A stretch of 64,000 bases of DNA from contig NZ_JBIFNP010000001.1 in assembly GCF_043945595.1 (NCBI RefSeq), positions 4,340,001-4,404,000 on the forward strand. The letters are read 5' to 3'. The notes beneath the pieces were generated by a model. The model ran no database searches, had not been told where the DNA came from, and worked only from the letters and a program-made list of their open reading frames with translations. Numbering within the stretch: the first letter of the stretch is position 1; each line of letters begins with the position of its first letter. The DNA is from Paenibacillus_S sp043945595 (lineage in GTDB: Bacteria > Bacillota > Bacilli > Paenibacillales > NBRC-103111). This document shows positions 1 through 8,019 of this stretch, piece by piece. A program made the translations under genes and the position numbers.

Positions 1-34
1 AAGCCTTGGTTTTGAACGGATAGGATAGCTCCAT
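1..34 (-). CDS. Start of an unidentified gene, cut by the window edge
   Basis: An ATG at 34-32 on the minus strand is preceded at good spacing by AGAGGTG, and about eleven codons (MELSYPFKTKA) follow before the window ends. It lies about 100 bases downstream of the sugar permease gene in the same direction, so it is probably the next gene of that transport operon. Too little is present to name a function. Confidence 0.45.
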   Translation of the reverse strand, partial: MELSYPFKTKA

Positions 35-71
35 AGTAATACACCTCTAAAGCTCCGCAGCCTTCTTATCT

Positions 72-114
72 CCCATGTCCGGCGCAGCCGTCCTTCGCTG
101 CAGCCGGACATGGG
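72..114. other. Long intergenic hairpin between operon genes
   Basis: CCCATGTCCGGC at 72-83 pairs with GCCGGACATGGG at 103-114, and GCAGC (84-88) pairs with GCTGC (97-101) inside it, giving a stem of about 17 pairs with one bulged base and an 8-nt loop. No T-run follows on either strand, so it looks more like an mRNA-stabilising or expression-tuning hairpin inside the operon than a simple terminator. Confidence 0.5.
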
Positions 115-130
115 CTATTGGTGCTGCTCC

Positions 131-961
131 CTACCCTTTTACCGCGCCGGTATTCAGGCCGCTGACGAAATATTTTTGCCCGACCGCACTGATGAGAATT
201 AATACGGGAACGGCCATCAAACAGGCGCCGGTAATCGGCGTGGCGAAATCTTCCTTGTAAGGATTACTCATTGTCGTAATGCCTACCGCCAGCGTCATCC
301 GCTTTTCGTTCGTCAGAAAAATAAGCGGGCTGAGATAGTCGTTCCACGAGTTCATAAAAGCCAGCACGCCGACGATACCGATGCCGCTCATCGACAGAGG
401 CAACGCTATGCGCAGAAACGTGCCCAGCTCCGAGCTGCCGTCCACCCTTGCGCTTTCGTACAATTCTTTGGGAATGGCGGACATCACCTGCCGGATAAGA
501 AAAACGCTCATCGCCGAGATCGAAGCCGGCAGAATCAGCGGATAAAAGGTATTGAGCCAGCCCCAGCTGCGAAACATCATAAATGAAGGGACAAGCGTCA
601 GCTGGGAAGGGACGAGCAGAGTCGACAATACGACGAAGAACAGCCCGTTTTTGAATCGAAATTCATAGCGGGCGAATCCGTAGGCAACCAGAGAGTTGAA
701 CAGCATAGCCAGCAGCGAAATGGATACCGCGATCATAATTCCGTTGGCGAATTGCGTCCAGAACGGGAGCTTCTGAAACAGCAGCGTAAAATTATCCAGC
801 GTCGGACGCAAAGGAACCGGATTCAGCGGCTGGGATGCGATATCTTCGTATTTTTTGAACGACGTGCCGATCATAAACAGGAAGGGCACGCAGAACATGA
901 AGCTTAACAGGATCAGAACCGTATACACGGATATCGGATGCAGGCGATTGCGCAGCTTCAT
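131..961 (-). CDS. Carbohydrate ABC transporter permease (MalG type)
   Basis: Inner permease of a sugar importer of the CUT1 kind, 276 residues, with about six hydrophobic membrane segments. The cytoplasmic EAA loop that docks the ATPase is seen as ESARVDGSSELG (about residues 169-180) followed by IALP. It ends in SGLNTGAVKG, the usual C-terminus of MalG-like permeases. Its ATG overlaps the stop of the upstream permease gene by four bases (ATGA), indicating translational coupling. The substrate is unknown. No ATPase gene is nearby; Paenibacillus-type CUT1 systems usually share an MsmX-like ATPase encoded elsewhere. Confidence 0.93.
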   Translation of the reverse strand: MKLRNRLHPISVYTVLILLSFMFCVPFLFMIGTSFKKYEDIASQPLNPVPLRPTLDNFTLLFQKLPFWTQFANGIMIAVSISLLAMLFNSLVAYGFARYEFRFKNGLFFVVLSTLLVPSQLTLVPSFMMFRSWGWLNTFYPLILPASISAMSVFLIRQVMSAIPKELYESARVDGSSELGTFLRIALPLSMSGIGIVGVLAFMNSWNDYLSPLIFLTNEKRMTLAVGITTMSNPYKEDFATPITGACLMAVPVLILISAVGQKYFVSGLNTGAVKG

Positions 962-1872
962 CGGAAGGATCCCCTCCTTTCCCCTTGCCGTGTCGGATTA
1001 TTTTCTTGGAACAGCTTCAGCTGCAGCGCTCCGACCAGCAGCAGAATCGCGGTAAACACATAGCCGATCGCCGACGAATAGCCGAAGTTCTGGGAGCGAA
1101 ACGCCTGCTCGTACAGATACATCGTCGGAAAGAGCAAGGAATCTCCGGGCCCGCCTCCGCCTCCCGCCAGCAAATACGCTTCTGCGAACATATTGAACGA
1201 GCCGACAATCGCCTGAAAAACGATAAAGGTGAGAATGGGCCTTAGCATAGGCAGCGTGACGTTCCAAAATCGTTGTACGGCATTCGCGCCGTCCATCTTG
1301 GCCGCTTCGATCAGCTCGTGCGGAATGTTCTGCAGACCGGCCATAAAATACAAAATATTAATGCCCAGGTACCGCCAAAGGCTGACAAGAATGAGGGCAG
1401 GCATCGTCCAATTCGGGTTCTGCAGCCAGGCAACGGGCTCTATTCCCACCATGGACAGCAAAGCGTTCAACACACCGAAGGACCGGTTAAAGATCAGGCT
1501 GAAGATCAGCGCCACAGCAACAGCCGAAGTAATATTCGGCGTAAAGAAGAAGGTGGCGAAAAAGCCTTTGCGTTTTTCTACAAACGGCTGGTTGACCAAT
1601 AAGGCCACCCCCAGCGCAACCGGAAGGATGATAAAGACGCTTCCGCCCGTCAGCTTAACGCCGTTCCACATAGAGTTCCAGAACCTGGAGTCCTGCAAAA
1701 CCAGCTCATAGTTTTTGGCGCCGATAAAAGTCAATTTCCCGATTCCGGCATGCAGGCTGAGATACAGCCCGTAAAAGGTCGGGTAGACGTGAAATGCGGC
1801 AAAGTGAATGAAAAACGGAGCAATGAATACAAAGGGCGCTGCCTTCACAAGCAGCGACGGCTTCCAGATCAT
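958..1872 (-). CDS. Carbohydrate ABC transporter permease (MalF type)
   Basis: Partner permease of the preceding gene, 304 residues, with a hydrophobic N-terminal segment (about 12-35) and five more membrane segments. The EAA loop reads EAAKMDGANAVQRFW (about 189-203) followed by VTLP. It lies between the split binding-protein gene and the MalG-type gene, all on the minus strand, in the canonical binding protein-MalF-MalG order. Since the IS upstream carries its own terminator-like hairpin, expression of this gene may be affected by the insertion. Confidence 0.93.
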   Translation of the reverse strand: MIWKPSLLVKAAPFVFIAPFFIHFAAFHVYPTFYGLYLSLHAGIGKLTFIGAKNYELVLQDSRFWNSMWNGVKLTGGSVFIILPVALGVALLVNQPFVEKRKGFFATFFFTPNITSAVAVALIFSLIFNRSFGVLNALLSMVGIEPVAWLQNPNWTMPALILVSLWRYLGINILYFMAGLQNIPHELIEAAKMDGANAVQRFWNVTLPMLRPILTFIVFQAIVGSFNMFAEAYLLAGGGGGPGDSLLFPTMYLYEQAFRSQNFGYSSAIGYVFTAILLLVGALQLKLFQENNPTRQGERRGSFR

Positions 1873-2521
1873 GCGTTCCTGCCTCCTTCCAGTGGCGAAG
1901 GAAGAGAAGTCTTCGCTTCCCCTCCTTCGTCTGTAAAACTTATTTGCTTACCGCTTCTTCCTTTTTAATTAAGGCCTTCAGCTCCGTGTCGACCTTCTCC
2001 AGCATTTGCTCCGGCGTCAGCTTTCCTTCCTGATAGTCGAACGAATATTTATCCCAGGCGGTCTTGAACTGGGTACGCCACCAGGCCTGATTCTGATTCG
2101 GCGCAATCGGCACCAGCTTTCCGTACAGCTCGCCGAGATCCTGGCCGCCGAAATATTTGGTATAGGTGCTCTGCTCATGCAGGCCGGGATCGTTCAAGGA
2201 TGGAATCAGCGCAGGAAAGAGGTTCACAATCTGAAACCGCTTGACGGACATCGCAGGAGTCAACTGTGCCGTTTTCAGAAATTCCCATGCCAGCTCCTTG
2301 TTCTTGGAAAATTTCGAAATCATGAGGCCCGTGCCTCCCCAAACGGAGGTGGAAACGGATTTCGGACCGCCGGTCGGCATCGGCACCGCCGCCCATTTGC
2401 CGCTCAAATCGGGCACATTGTCAGCCAGCAGATTCACCCACCAGTCGGGACCGAACGCTGCGATATACTTGCCCGTCTTGAACGCATCCCAATAGGCAGG
2501 ACCTGAGATGAATTCCTTGTC

Positions 2522-2528
2522 CATAATG
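2522..2528. repeat. Target-site duplication, left copy
   Basis: CATAATG directly before the left end of the IS; the same seven bases follow the right end at 4291-4297. One more matching C on the outer side makes the exact length ambiguous by one base. Confidence 0.85.
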
Positions 2529-2649
2529 AGGGTGTCCCATAAGTCATTAAATGACTGAGGGACGCCCTCTCATTTTGTACAACAAAAAGAAACCTACCTT
2601 TGGTAAAATGGAAGTACCACCCACCATTCACATAAAGGAGAGGTTTCTT

Positions 2650-4218
2650 TTGTACATTCAATATACCATGGATCAACTTTGCCTGCCAATGGATTTAGAA
2701 GAGGACATTCCAGCAAACCACCTCGTTCGCGTTGTAAACACTGCCGTCAATCGTCTCGACGCCGCTATCTTCGACGCCGCTTACCCCGGAGGCGGACGAG
2801 ATAGCTATCACCCCAAGATGTTAACCAAAGTCATCATTTATGCCTACACACAACGCATCTACTCCTCTCGCCAGATTGCCAAGGCTGTCCGTGAAAACAT
2901 CATGTTTATGTGGATCGCAGGCAGGCAGCGCCCGGACTTTCGTACCATCAACCGCTTTCGTTCGGAACGAATGAAAACTGTACTGGAGACTGTGTTTACG
3001 GCCGTTCTTCAATTCCTCGCAGAGGAGAACTATGTGCAGTTGGAGCATTACTTTGTGGACGGCACGAAGATCGAAGCCAATGCCAACCGCTATACGTTTG
3101 TTTGGGGAAAGGCTGTCGTGAAGCACAAGGCCAAGCTCCAGGAGAAAGTCCAGACCTTGTTCGCCGCCATTGAAGAAGCTGAGAGGCAAGAAGAAGGAGC
3201 ACATGAGGGCAGGGATCTTCACGAGCTGGGAGAGTCATCTGCCATCACAAGTGAAAAGCTGGCACATGCCGTCAAGCAGTTGGAAGAGCGCCTGCAGGAG
3301 AAGCCTAAAGATAAACCGCTAAAGAAGGCGGTGCGTGCGCTCCGCAAGGACTTGCTTCCGCGGCTCCAAAAGTATGAGACACATGAGATCATCTTAGGAA
3401 ATCGAAACAGCTACAGCAAAACGGACCATGACGCCACATTTATGCGAATGAAAGAAGACCACATGCGAAATGGCCAGCTCAAGCCGGGTTACAACGTACA
3501 GATTGGCACTGAAAATCAATTCATTCTCGGCTACAGCGTTCACCAGCGGCCGACCGATACGCGCTGCCTCATCCCTCATCTGGAGAAAATAAAATCACAG
3601 TTCGGCAAGCTGCCACACACCGTCATCGCTGATGCGGGCTATGGCGGTGAGGAGAATTATGACTATTTGGAGCAGAACAAAGTCGAAGCCATTGTAAAGT
3701 ACAGCACGTACCATCGCGAAAAAAGCAAGGCATGGCAAAAGGACATCAGTAAGATCGACAACTGGACCTACAACAGCGAGCAAGACACGTGGACATGCGC
3801 AGCCGGACAACCGCTCCATTTTCGTAGGGTAAGTAAGGAAAAAAAAGAAAGTGGGTATGAAATCGAACACAGGCATTACCGAAGCACCAGCTGTGAGGAA
3901 TGCCCGCTGAAACCACAGTGTACGAAGGCCCAAGGTAACCGTGAGATCAAAGTCAGCATGAAGTATTTGCGGCTAAAGGGCCAAGCAAGGCAAAAGCTCC
4001 GCAGTGAAGAGGGTTATGCCCTGGCAGTGAGGCGCATGATCGAGCCGGAGCCTGTGTTTGGTGATATGAAACACAACAGAGGATTTAGAAGATTTCTGCT
4101 TCGTGGCTTACCAAAAGTAAGTCTGGAGGTCGGGTGGCTTTCCCTTGCCCACAATCTACTTAAGAAAGCTGCAATAGATACCAAAAACCAAGGAGCTAAG
4201 CGAGAACAGATCGCATAG
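2650..4218 (+). CDS. IS1182-family DDE transposase
   Basis: About 522 residues. The start chosen is TTG at 2650, seven bases after AAAGGAGAGG; an in-frame ATG at 2668 is the alternative. The N-terminal region (DQLCLPMDLEEDIPANHLVR, then SYHPKMLTKVIIYAY) is the DUF772-like domain of this family. Probable catalytic acids are the D of YFVDGTKIEANANR, the D of VIADAGYGGEENYDYLE and the E of MIEPEPVFGDMKHNRGFRRF. A Cys cluster (TSCEECPLKPQC) lies before the last motif. The frame is intact, so the element may still be active. Confidence 0.95.
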   Translation: MYIQYTMDQLCLPMDLEEDIPANHLVRVVNTAVNRLDAAIFDAAYPGGGRDSYHPKMLTKVIIYAYTQRIYSSRQIAKAVRENIMFMWIAGRQRPDFRTINRFRSERMKTVLETVFTAVLQFLAEENYVQLEHYFVDGTKIEANANRYTFVWGKAVVKHKAKLQEKVQTLFAAIEEAERQEEGAHEGRDLHELGESSAITSEKLAHAVKQLEERLQEKPKDKPLKKAVRALRKDLLPRLQKYETHEIILGNRNSYSKTDHDATFMRMKEDHMRNGQLKPGYNVQIGTENQFILGYSVHQRPTDTRCLIPHLEKIKSQFGKLPHTVIADAGYGGEENYDYLEQNKVEAIVKYSTYHREKSKAWQKDISKIDNWTYNSEQDTWTCAAGQPLHFRRVSKEKKESGYEIEHRHYRSTSCEECPLKPQCTKAQGNREIKVSMKYLRLKGQARQKLRSEEGYALAVRRMIEPEPVFGDMKHNRGFRRFLLRGLPKVSLEVGWLSLAHNLLKKAAIDTKNQGAKREQIA

Positions 4219-4232
4219 CTCCTTGGTTTTTT
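4185..4232 (+). terminator. Terminator of the transposase gene
   Basis: AAACCAAGGAGCTA at 4185-4198 pairs with TAGCTCCTTGGTTT at 4216-4229, followed by TTTT. The transposase stop codon lies inside the second arm. On the other strand the same stem is preceded by A residues, so it may also stop transcription entering from the host operon. Confidence 0.75.
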
Positions 4233-4290
4233 CGAATGTCATCTTATTTTGTTCCAGAGGGTGTCTCCAAATTTACTTTTGGGACAGCCC

Positions 4291-4297
4291 CATAATG
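4291..4297. repeat. Target-site duplication, right copy
   Basis: CATAATG directly after the right end of the IS, identical to 2522-2528. Confidence 0.85.
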
Positions 4298-5210
4298 CCG
4301 CTGTTCTTCCAGTCATATGTACGCTTCAAAGCCGTCAGCGCCTCCGGCGTGCGCAATCCCACTTCGCCCGACGTCGTGACGATATCTCCGCCTTCCTGCT
4401 TAATTAACAATTCAAAGTACGTCCGGTCGTTCTCTCCCGTGCCGTTGCTTGCAGCCGGAAAAATATATTTGTTTTTTCCGGTCAGCTTCTTCGCCTGCTC
4501 GGTGAATTGGTCCCAGGTTTTCAGCTCTTCCACCTTGATCCCCGCTTGATCGAACAGATCCTTGCGGTAGTACAAGGCTGACACGGTCGCGGCATGCTCG
4601 ATCCCGTACTGCTTCCCGTTCACTGTGTACAATGCCTGGCGGCCCTTGGACATCACGTCGTTCAGATTATCACGCTTCAAATAATCGTCCAGCGGCTCAA
4701 AGGGAACGTCGCCCCGGATCAGCAGGGGGAATTGTCCCTGCTCAATGTCGAGCAGATCCGGCGCCCCCTCGCCTCCGGATTTCGAAATAATAGCGTATTT
4801 ATCCATCTCGCTCTTGGTTTCCATCAGGTTGATTTCCACTTCTACATCCGGCTTCGTCTTGGCGAATTCCTTCTTTACTTCTTCATAGAACCGCTTGTGG
4901 GGCTCGGCAAACACCCAGAGGGTCAACTTATTGCCGGCTTTGCCGCTGCTGTCAGCTTTAGCCTGCTCCGCCTGACCGCCGCCTTGGGCCGGCGCCCCTT
5001 CATCCGGTAACGGAGTACAGCCAAGCAGGGAACAAGCCACGGCGAATATTCCAAAAGCTTTCCAGTTTTTTTGCATACTGCCACCCTCTCTGAAATCGAT
5101 ATTGTTACTCCCTGACAGTGTATTGAATTCGCTTACAAAGTGAAATGCCCCCACTTAACAGGTTTGTATCTGAAATTGATAACTAACAAAAACCTAGCCT
5201 GCGGCTAGGT

Positions 5211-5433
5211 CAGGCTGTCGAGAAAGTCACACGAAGTGAACCATGCTTACCACCGCAGGTGGGGTATCTAAGCTTACGAAGCCCGTTTTTCTACGAAACA
5301 CGCTTAGTTTACGTCCGCCTTTGAAATTCGTGAAAATACCTTCAAATCTAATCCAATTCACGAGTTTCATCAGCGGCTGGAGGAGGATACCCCACCGGAG
5401 TATCACACAAATTCAAGCTTTCTCGACAAGCTC
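5211..5433 (+). repeat. Interspersed repeat family A, copy 1
   Basis: About 223 bp, from CAGGCTGTCGAGAAAG to CTTTCTCGACAAGCTC, so its ends are inverted repeats with core TGTCGAGAAAG. Inside, GGTGGGGTATC (5258-5268) pairs with GATACCCCACC (5386-5396), and TCGTGAA (5328-5334) pairs with TTCACGA (5357-5363). It fills most of the 500-bp gap between the binding-protein start and the thioesterase gene. A hairpin, AACCTAGCC-tgc-GGCTAGGT, abuts its left end. Related copies: 19349-19579, 31613-31839, 61774-61977 and a fragment at 29046-29119. Short open frames in it are not conserved as protein. Confidence 0.88.
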
Positions 5434-5469
5434 AAGAAAAGAACGGATCTGCTTATCCTGAACAAAAAA

Positions 5470-5514
5470 GACGGGGCTCTGCCCTTCCTGTAAGGAAGTG
5501 AACAGAGCCCCGTC
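5470..5514 (-). terminator. Terminator downstream of the thioesterase gene
   Basis: GACGGGGCTCTG (5470-5481) pairs with CAGAGCCCCGTC (5503-5514), a perfect 12-bp stem. On the minus strand it is followed by TTTTTTG. It sits 60 bases after the thioesterase stop. Confidence 0.85.
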
Positions 5515-5574
5515 TCTTGAGGGCGGACAACTTATTCCCAAGGGAATTTCGTTGTAAGGTGACCGGAGAAATTT

Positions 5575-6045
5575 TTACTCTTTTCCCGGCGGATTCTTCG
5601 GAATTCCGCGCCGGTCCTCGGCCGTTTCGTTCAGGCGCTTCTCCTCTTCCGATTCGGGAACGACCTGCGGCACGGCAACCGGTCTCTTATTTTCGTCGAG
5701 CGCGACGAAGGTCAGGAAAGACGTGGCGGCGATACGGCGCTCCGCCGTTTTTAAATCCTCCGTCATGACCTTGACGAACACCTCCATCGAGCTTTTGCCG
5801 GTATAGGTGACGAACGACTCCAGACAGACGGAATCCGTCGGACGGATCGGGTACAGAAAGTCGACCGAGTCCGTCGAGGCTGTAACGACAGAGCGTCTGC
5901 AGTGCTTGGAAGCGGAAATGGATGCAATATCGTCAATGTACGCCATCAGCTTACCGCCGAAGAGCGTATTGTGATTATTGACATCGGTCGGAAATACGCG
6001 GGAAGTTTTGTAGCATCGGGATTCTTTCGCAAATCGTTGTTCCAA
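5575..6045 (-). CDS. Acyl-CoA thioesterase (hotdog fold, YkhA/YciA type)
   Basis: Hydrolyses acyl-CoA thioesters in the cytoplasm; physiological chain length is unknown. The hotdog signature is clear: PTDVNNHNTLFGGKLMAYIDDIASISASKH near the N-terminus and TASTDSVDFLYPI in the middle, as in B. subtilis YkhA. The start chosen is TTG at 6045, eight bases after AAGGAG; an in-frame ATG at 6090 has no ribosome binding site. About 156 residues, close to the family norm. The C-terminal 30 residues are charged and Pro-rich. It stands alone with its own terminator. Confidence 0.85.
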   Translation of the reverse strand: MEQRFAKESRCYKTSRVFPTDVNNHNTLFGGKLMAYIDDIASISASKHCRRSVVTASTDSVDFLYPIRPTDSVCLESFVTYTGKSSMEVFVKVMTEDLKTAERRIAATSFLTFVALDENKRPVAVPQVVPESEEEKRLNETAEDRRGIPKNPPGKE

Positions 6046-6146
6046 AACGGTTCTCTCCTTATTCCCCGCCAGGACTATCCGGCAGGGCATGTTTACTTCA
6101 TACTATAAATTATCGGATACATTTGGGCAATCCGCAATTTTCCGGC

Positions 6147-7061
6147 TTATTCAGACGGCTTCCCGCCCATCAGCCGATGAATCCAGTGATAGCAGGCCTC
6201 CAGCTCCTCGTCGCTGATCCAATCCGAACGGTGCTCGAACAGGATGTTCACATCGGGATTGACCTCCGCAATGATTTGCAGGTAGGCTTCGATAGGAGCC
6301 CAGCCATCCGCCGGGTCCAGCGCAGGCAGAGCCGGAAAATGGCTGTGGCGAACACCGCTGCCATCGTTCAGCACCTGCAGCGTCCACAAATGGATGGAAG
6401 CGGCATAAGGAGCGTAGGTTCGCAGCACCCGGGACACATCCAAATACGGGTCCAGCTTCTCCTGTTGAAACAGGCGGCCGGTATCCAGACACAGCTTGAT
6501 ATCCGGATACCTTTGAAGCAGCTTCACCACCTCGCCGGTGTCATAGACGTAGCGGTTCAAGGCATCGAACTCCAGTACCGGTCTAAAGCCGTAAGCCTTC
6601 CCCTTCTCCGTCAGCCAGGAGAAATGCCGCTCGCTCCGGTCAAGGAATGTTTCCAAATCATAGGCACTCTCATATACATACTCGCTCGGATCGGAGAATC
6701 TCCAATGCCGCCAATCTACCCGGTCGTCCAGAATGACCGGCTTCGGATAATGGAACAGAATATATTCCGGCTTTACCCGTACCGCAGCCTCCAGCTCCCT
6801 CTCCGCATAAGCGAAGGCTTCCTTGCGGACTTCATCGTCCTGAGCCAGAAACAAGGCGTCGCGAAGACTAGGTCCGCCCGCCCGGAGCGGAAAGTGGATG
6901 CCGACGCGAAACGCATGCTTCTCCGCTTCATCAATCAGCGCCTGGATGTCTTCCCCGCTCTCCAGCAGGCAGGCCTCGATTCCGTAGAAGCCCGGACGAA
7001 AATCCCTTTGAAATTTGCTATAGTCAAACCGGCCATACTGTCCAATCAAGAATCGCTGCAC
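6147..7061 (-). CDS. Sugar phosphate isomerase/epimerase-like TIM-barrel protein
   Basis: About 304 residues of the xylose-isomerase-like TIM-barrel superfamily. Visible strand ends include YILFHYPKPV, FRPVLEFDAL (metal-ligand-type Glu), IKLCLDTGRLF (Asp) and VNILFEHRSDW (Glu, His), the acidic and histidine residues typical of the metal site. The start chosen is GTG at 7061 with GAGGGAG five bases upstream; an in-frame ATG at 7082 lies in the edge of repeat B and has no good ribosome binding site. Substrate cannot be told. It could alternatively be an AP-endonuclease-like relative, but the sugar isomerase reading fits better. Confidence 0.7.
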   Translation of the reverse strand: MQRFLIGQYGRFDYSKFQRDFRPGFYGIEACLLESGEDIQALIDEAEKHAFRVGIHFPLRAGGPSLRDALFLAQDDEVRKEAFAYAERELEAAVRVKPEYILFHYPKPVILDDRVDWRHWRFSDPSEYVYESAYDLETFLDRSERHFSWLTEKGKAYGFRPVLEFDALNRYVYDTGEVVKLLQRYPDIKLCLDTGRLFQQEKLDPYLDVSRVLRTYAPYAASIHLWTLQVLNDGSGVRHSHFPALPALDPADGWAPIEAYLQIIAEVNPDVNILFEHRSDWISDEELEACYHWIHRLMGGKPSE

Positions 7062-7098
7062 TTGCACTCCCTCGTTTCTCATTTTCAATTTATATAAC

Positions 7099-7159
7099 TT
7101 TTCGGGGTCCCCGCAAAGTACCTGAGTCCGCTTCGAAGCATAAGTTCCACTTTGTGGGG
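7099..7159 (-). repeat. Interspersed repeat family B, copy 1
   Basis: Sixty-base element, read on the minus strand as an imperfect CCCCACAAAGTGG hairpin, then CTTCGAAG, then CAGGTACTTTG and CGGGGACCCCG followed by AAAA. It is located between the divergent isomerase and rpiA genes, very close to the isomerase start. Other copies: 17747-17806, 31840-31899, 61980-62039. Confidence 0.85.
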
Positions 7160-7253
7160 TTATTTTTGTAAGCTCTTTCAAGCATGATATTCGCGATCCT
7201 CTTGCCATATCCTTTTTGAGGAGGTTAAATGAAGTAAAAGGAGGTTGGTCGAG

Positions 7254-7937
7254 ATGAAGGCCAAGAAAGCTGCCGCTGAACAAGCCGTAACATATATCAA
7301 GGATGGAATGACCGTAGGATTAGGCACAGGCTCTACCGCGTATTGGGCCATTCACGGCATTGCCGCTTTAATCAAGGAGCAAGGACTGAGCTTGAGAGCC
7401 GTTGCCAGCTCCCAAAGCTCGGAGGCGCTTGCCCGGGAACTGGGCATACCTATTGCGCCCTTCCATGAAGTCGACGTGATCGACATCACGATAGACGGCG
7501 CAGACGAGGTGGATGACCGGCTCCACCTGATCAAGGGCGGCGGCGGGGCGCTGCTCCGGGAAAAAATTCTCGCTGGGAACAGCAAGCGAATGATCGTTAT
7601 TGCCGATGAATCCAAACGGGTGGAGACGCTCGGACGGTTCCCGCTGCCGGTAGAGCTCGTGCCGTTTGCCGAGAACTGGACCCTGAACGCCATCGCCCGG
7701 CTCGGCTGCGAAGCCCGAATCCGCCTGAAGGACGGACAGCCCTTCGTCACGGACAACGGCAATTGGATTGCCGACTGCAGCTTCGGCGCCATTCCCGATC
7801 CGGCGTCGTTAGCCGTAAGCCTCAACCGCATTCCGGGCGTCGTCGAGAACGGATTGTTTGCCGGCATAGCCAGCTCGGCGGTTATCGGCTGTGAGGACGG
7901 CAGCGTACGCGAGCTGCACCGTAGTGAACGGCAGTGA
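7254..7937 (+). CDS. rpiA: Ribose-5-phosphate isomerase A
   Basis: Interconverts ribose 5-phosphate and ribulose 5-phosphate in the pentose phosphate pathway. About 227 residues, the usual length. Motifs: GLGTGSTA (phosphate loop), DITIDGADEVD (catalytic acid) and LIKGGGGALLREKI (catalytic Lys), then ESKRVETLGRFPLPVELVPF. ATG at 7254 is chosen because GGAGG at 7240-7244 is nine bases upstream; a TTG at 7245 abuts that site. It is monocistronic with a strong terminator directly after it. Confidence 0.96.
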   Translation: MKAKKAAAEQAVTYIKDGMTVGLGTGSTAYWAIHGIAALIKEQGLSLRAVASSQSSEALARELGIPIAPFHEVDVIDITIDGADEVDDRLHLIKGGGGALLREKILAGNSKRMIVIADESKRVETLGRFPLPVELVPFAENWTLNAIARLGCEARIRLKDGQPFVTDNGNWIADCSFGAIPDPASLAVSLNRIPGVVENGLFAGIASSAVIGCEDGSVRELHRSERQ

Positions 7938-7943
7938 AACGCA

Positions 7944-7985
7944 AAACGGTGAACCCCGATCAAGCCAAGGTTCACCGTTTTTTTT
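7944..7985 (+). terminator. rpiA terminator
   Basis: AAACGGTGAACC pairs with GGTTCACCGTTT and is followed by TTTTT; located seven bases after the rpiA stop. It lies between convergent genes and could also serve the heparinase-type gene. Confidence 0.9.
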
Positions 7986-8019
7986 GCTAAGGTTTACTGT
8001 TTCCGCCGTCCGGCGGCGT

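Larger units (their letters stand above)
2529..4290 (+). mobile_element. Complete IS1182-type insertion sequence (about 1762 bp)
   Basis: The left end reads AGGGTGTCCCATAAGT and the right end, read inward on the minus strand, GGGCTGTCCCAAAAGT: imperfect terminal inverted repeats matching at 13 of 16 positions. It carries one intact transposase gene and a terminator hairpin, and is bracketed by CATAATG direct repeats. The host gene is restored in frame by excision in silico, so this is a recent, well-preserved insertion. Confidence 0.92.
1940..5076 (-). pseudogene. Sugar ABC transporter binding lipoprotein, split by an insertion sequence
   Basis: The N-terminal part runs from ATG at 5076 to 4291 and shows a lipoprotein signal (MQKNWKAFGIFAVACSLLGC, lipobox LLGC), then LTLWVFAEPHKRFYEEV, typical of family 1 extracellular binding proteins. 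The C-terminal part runs from 2521 to the stop at 1940 (DKEFISGPAYWDAFKTGKY and so on). Removing 2529-4290 plus one copy of the 7-bp duplication rejoins them exactly in frame (GIM-DKEF) into a protein of about 455 residues, the usual size. As it stands the N-terminal half runs five codons into the IS and stops, so the product is presumably non-functional. It was the substrate-capture component for the two permeases downstream. Confidence 0.92.
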
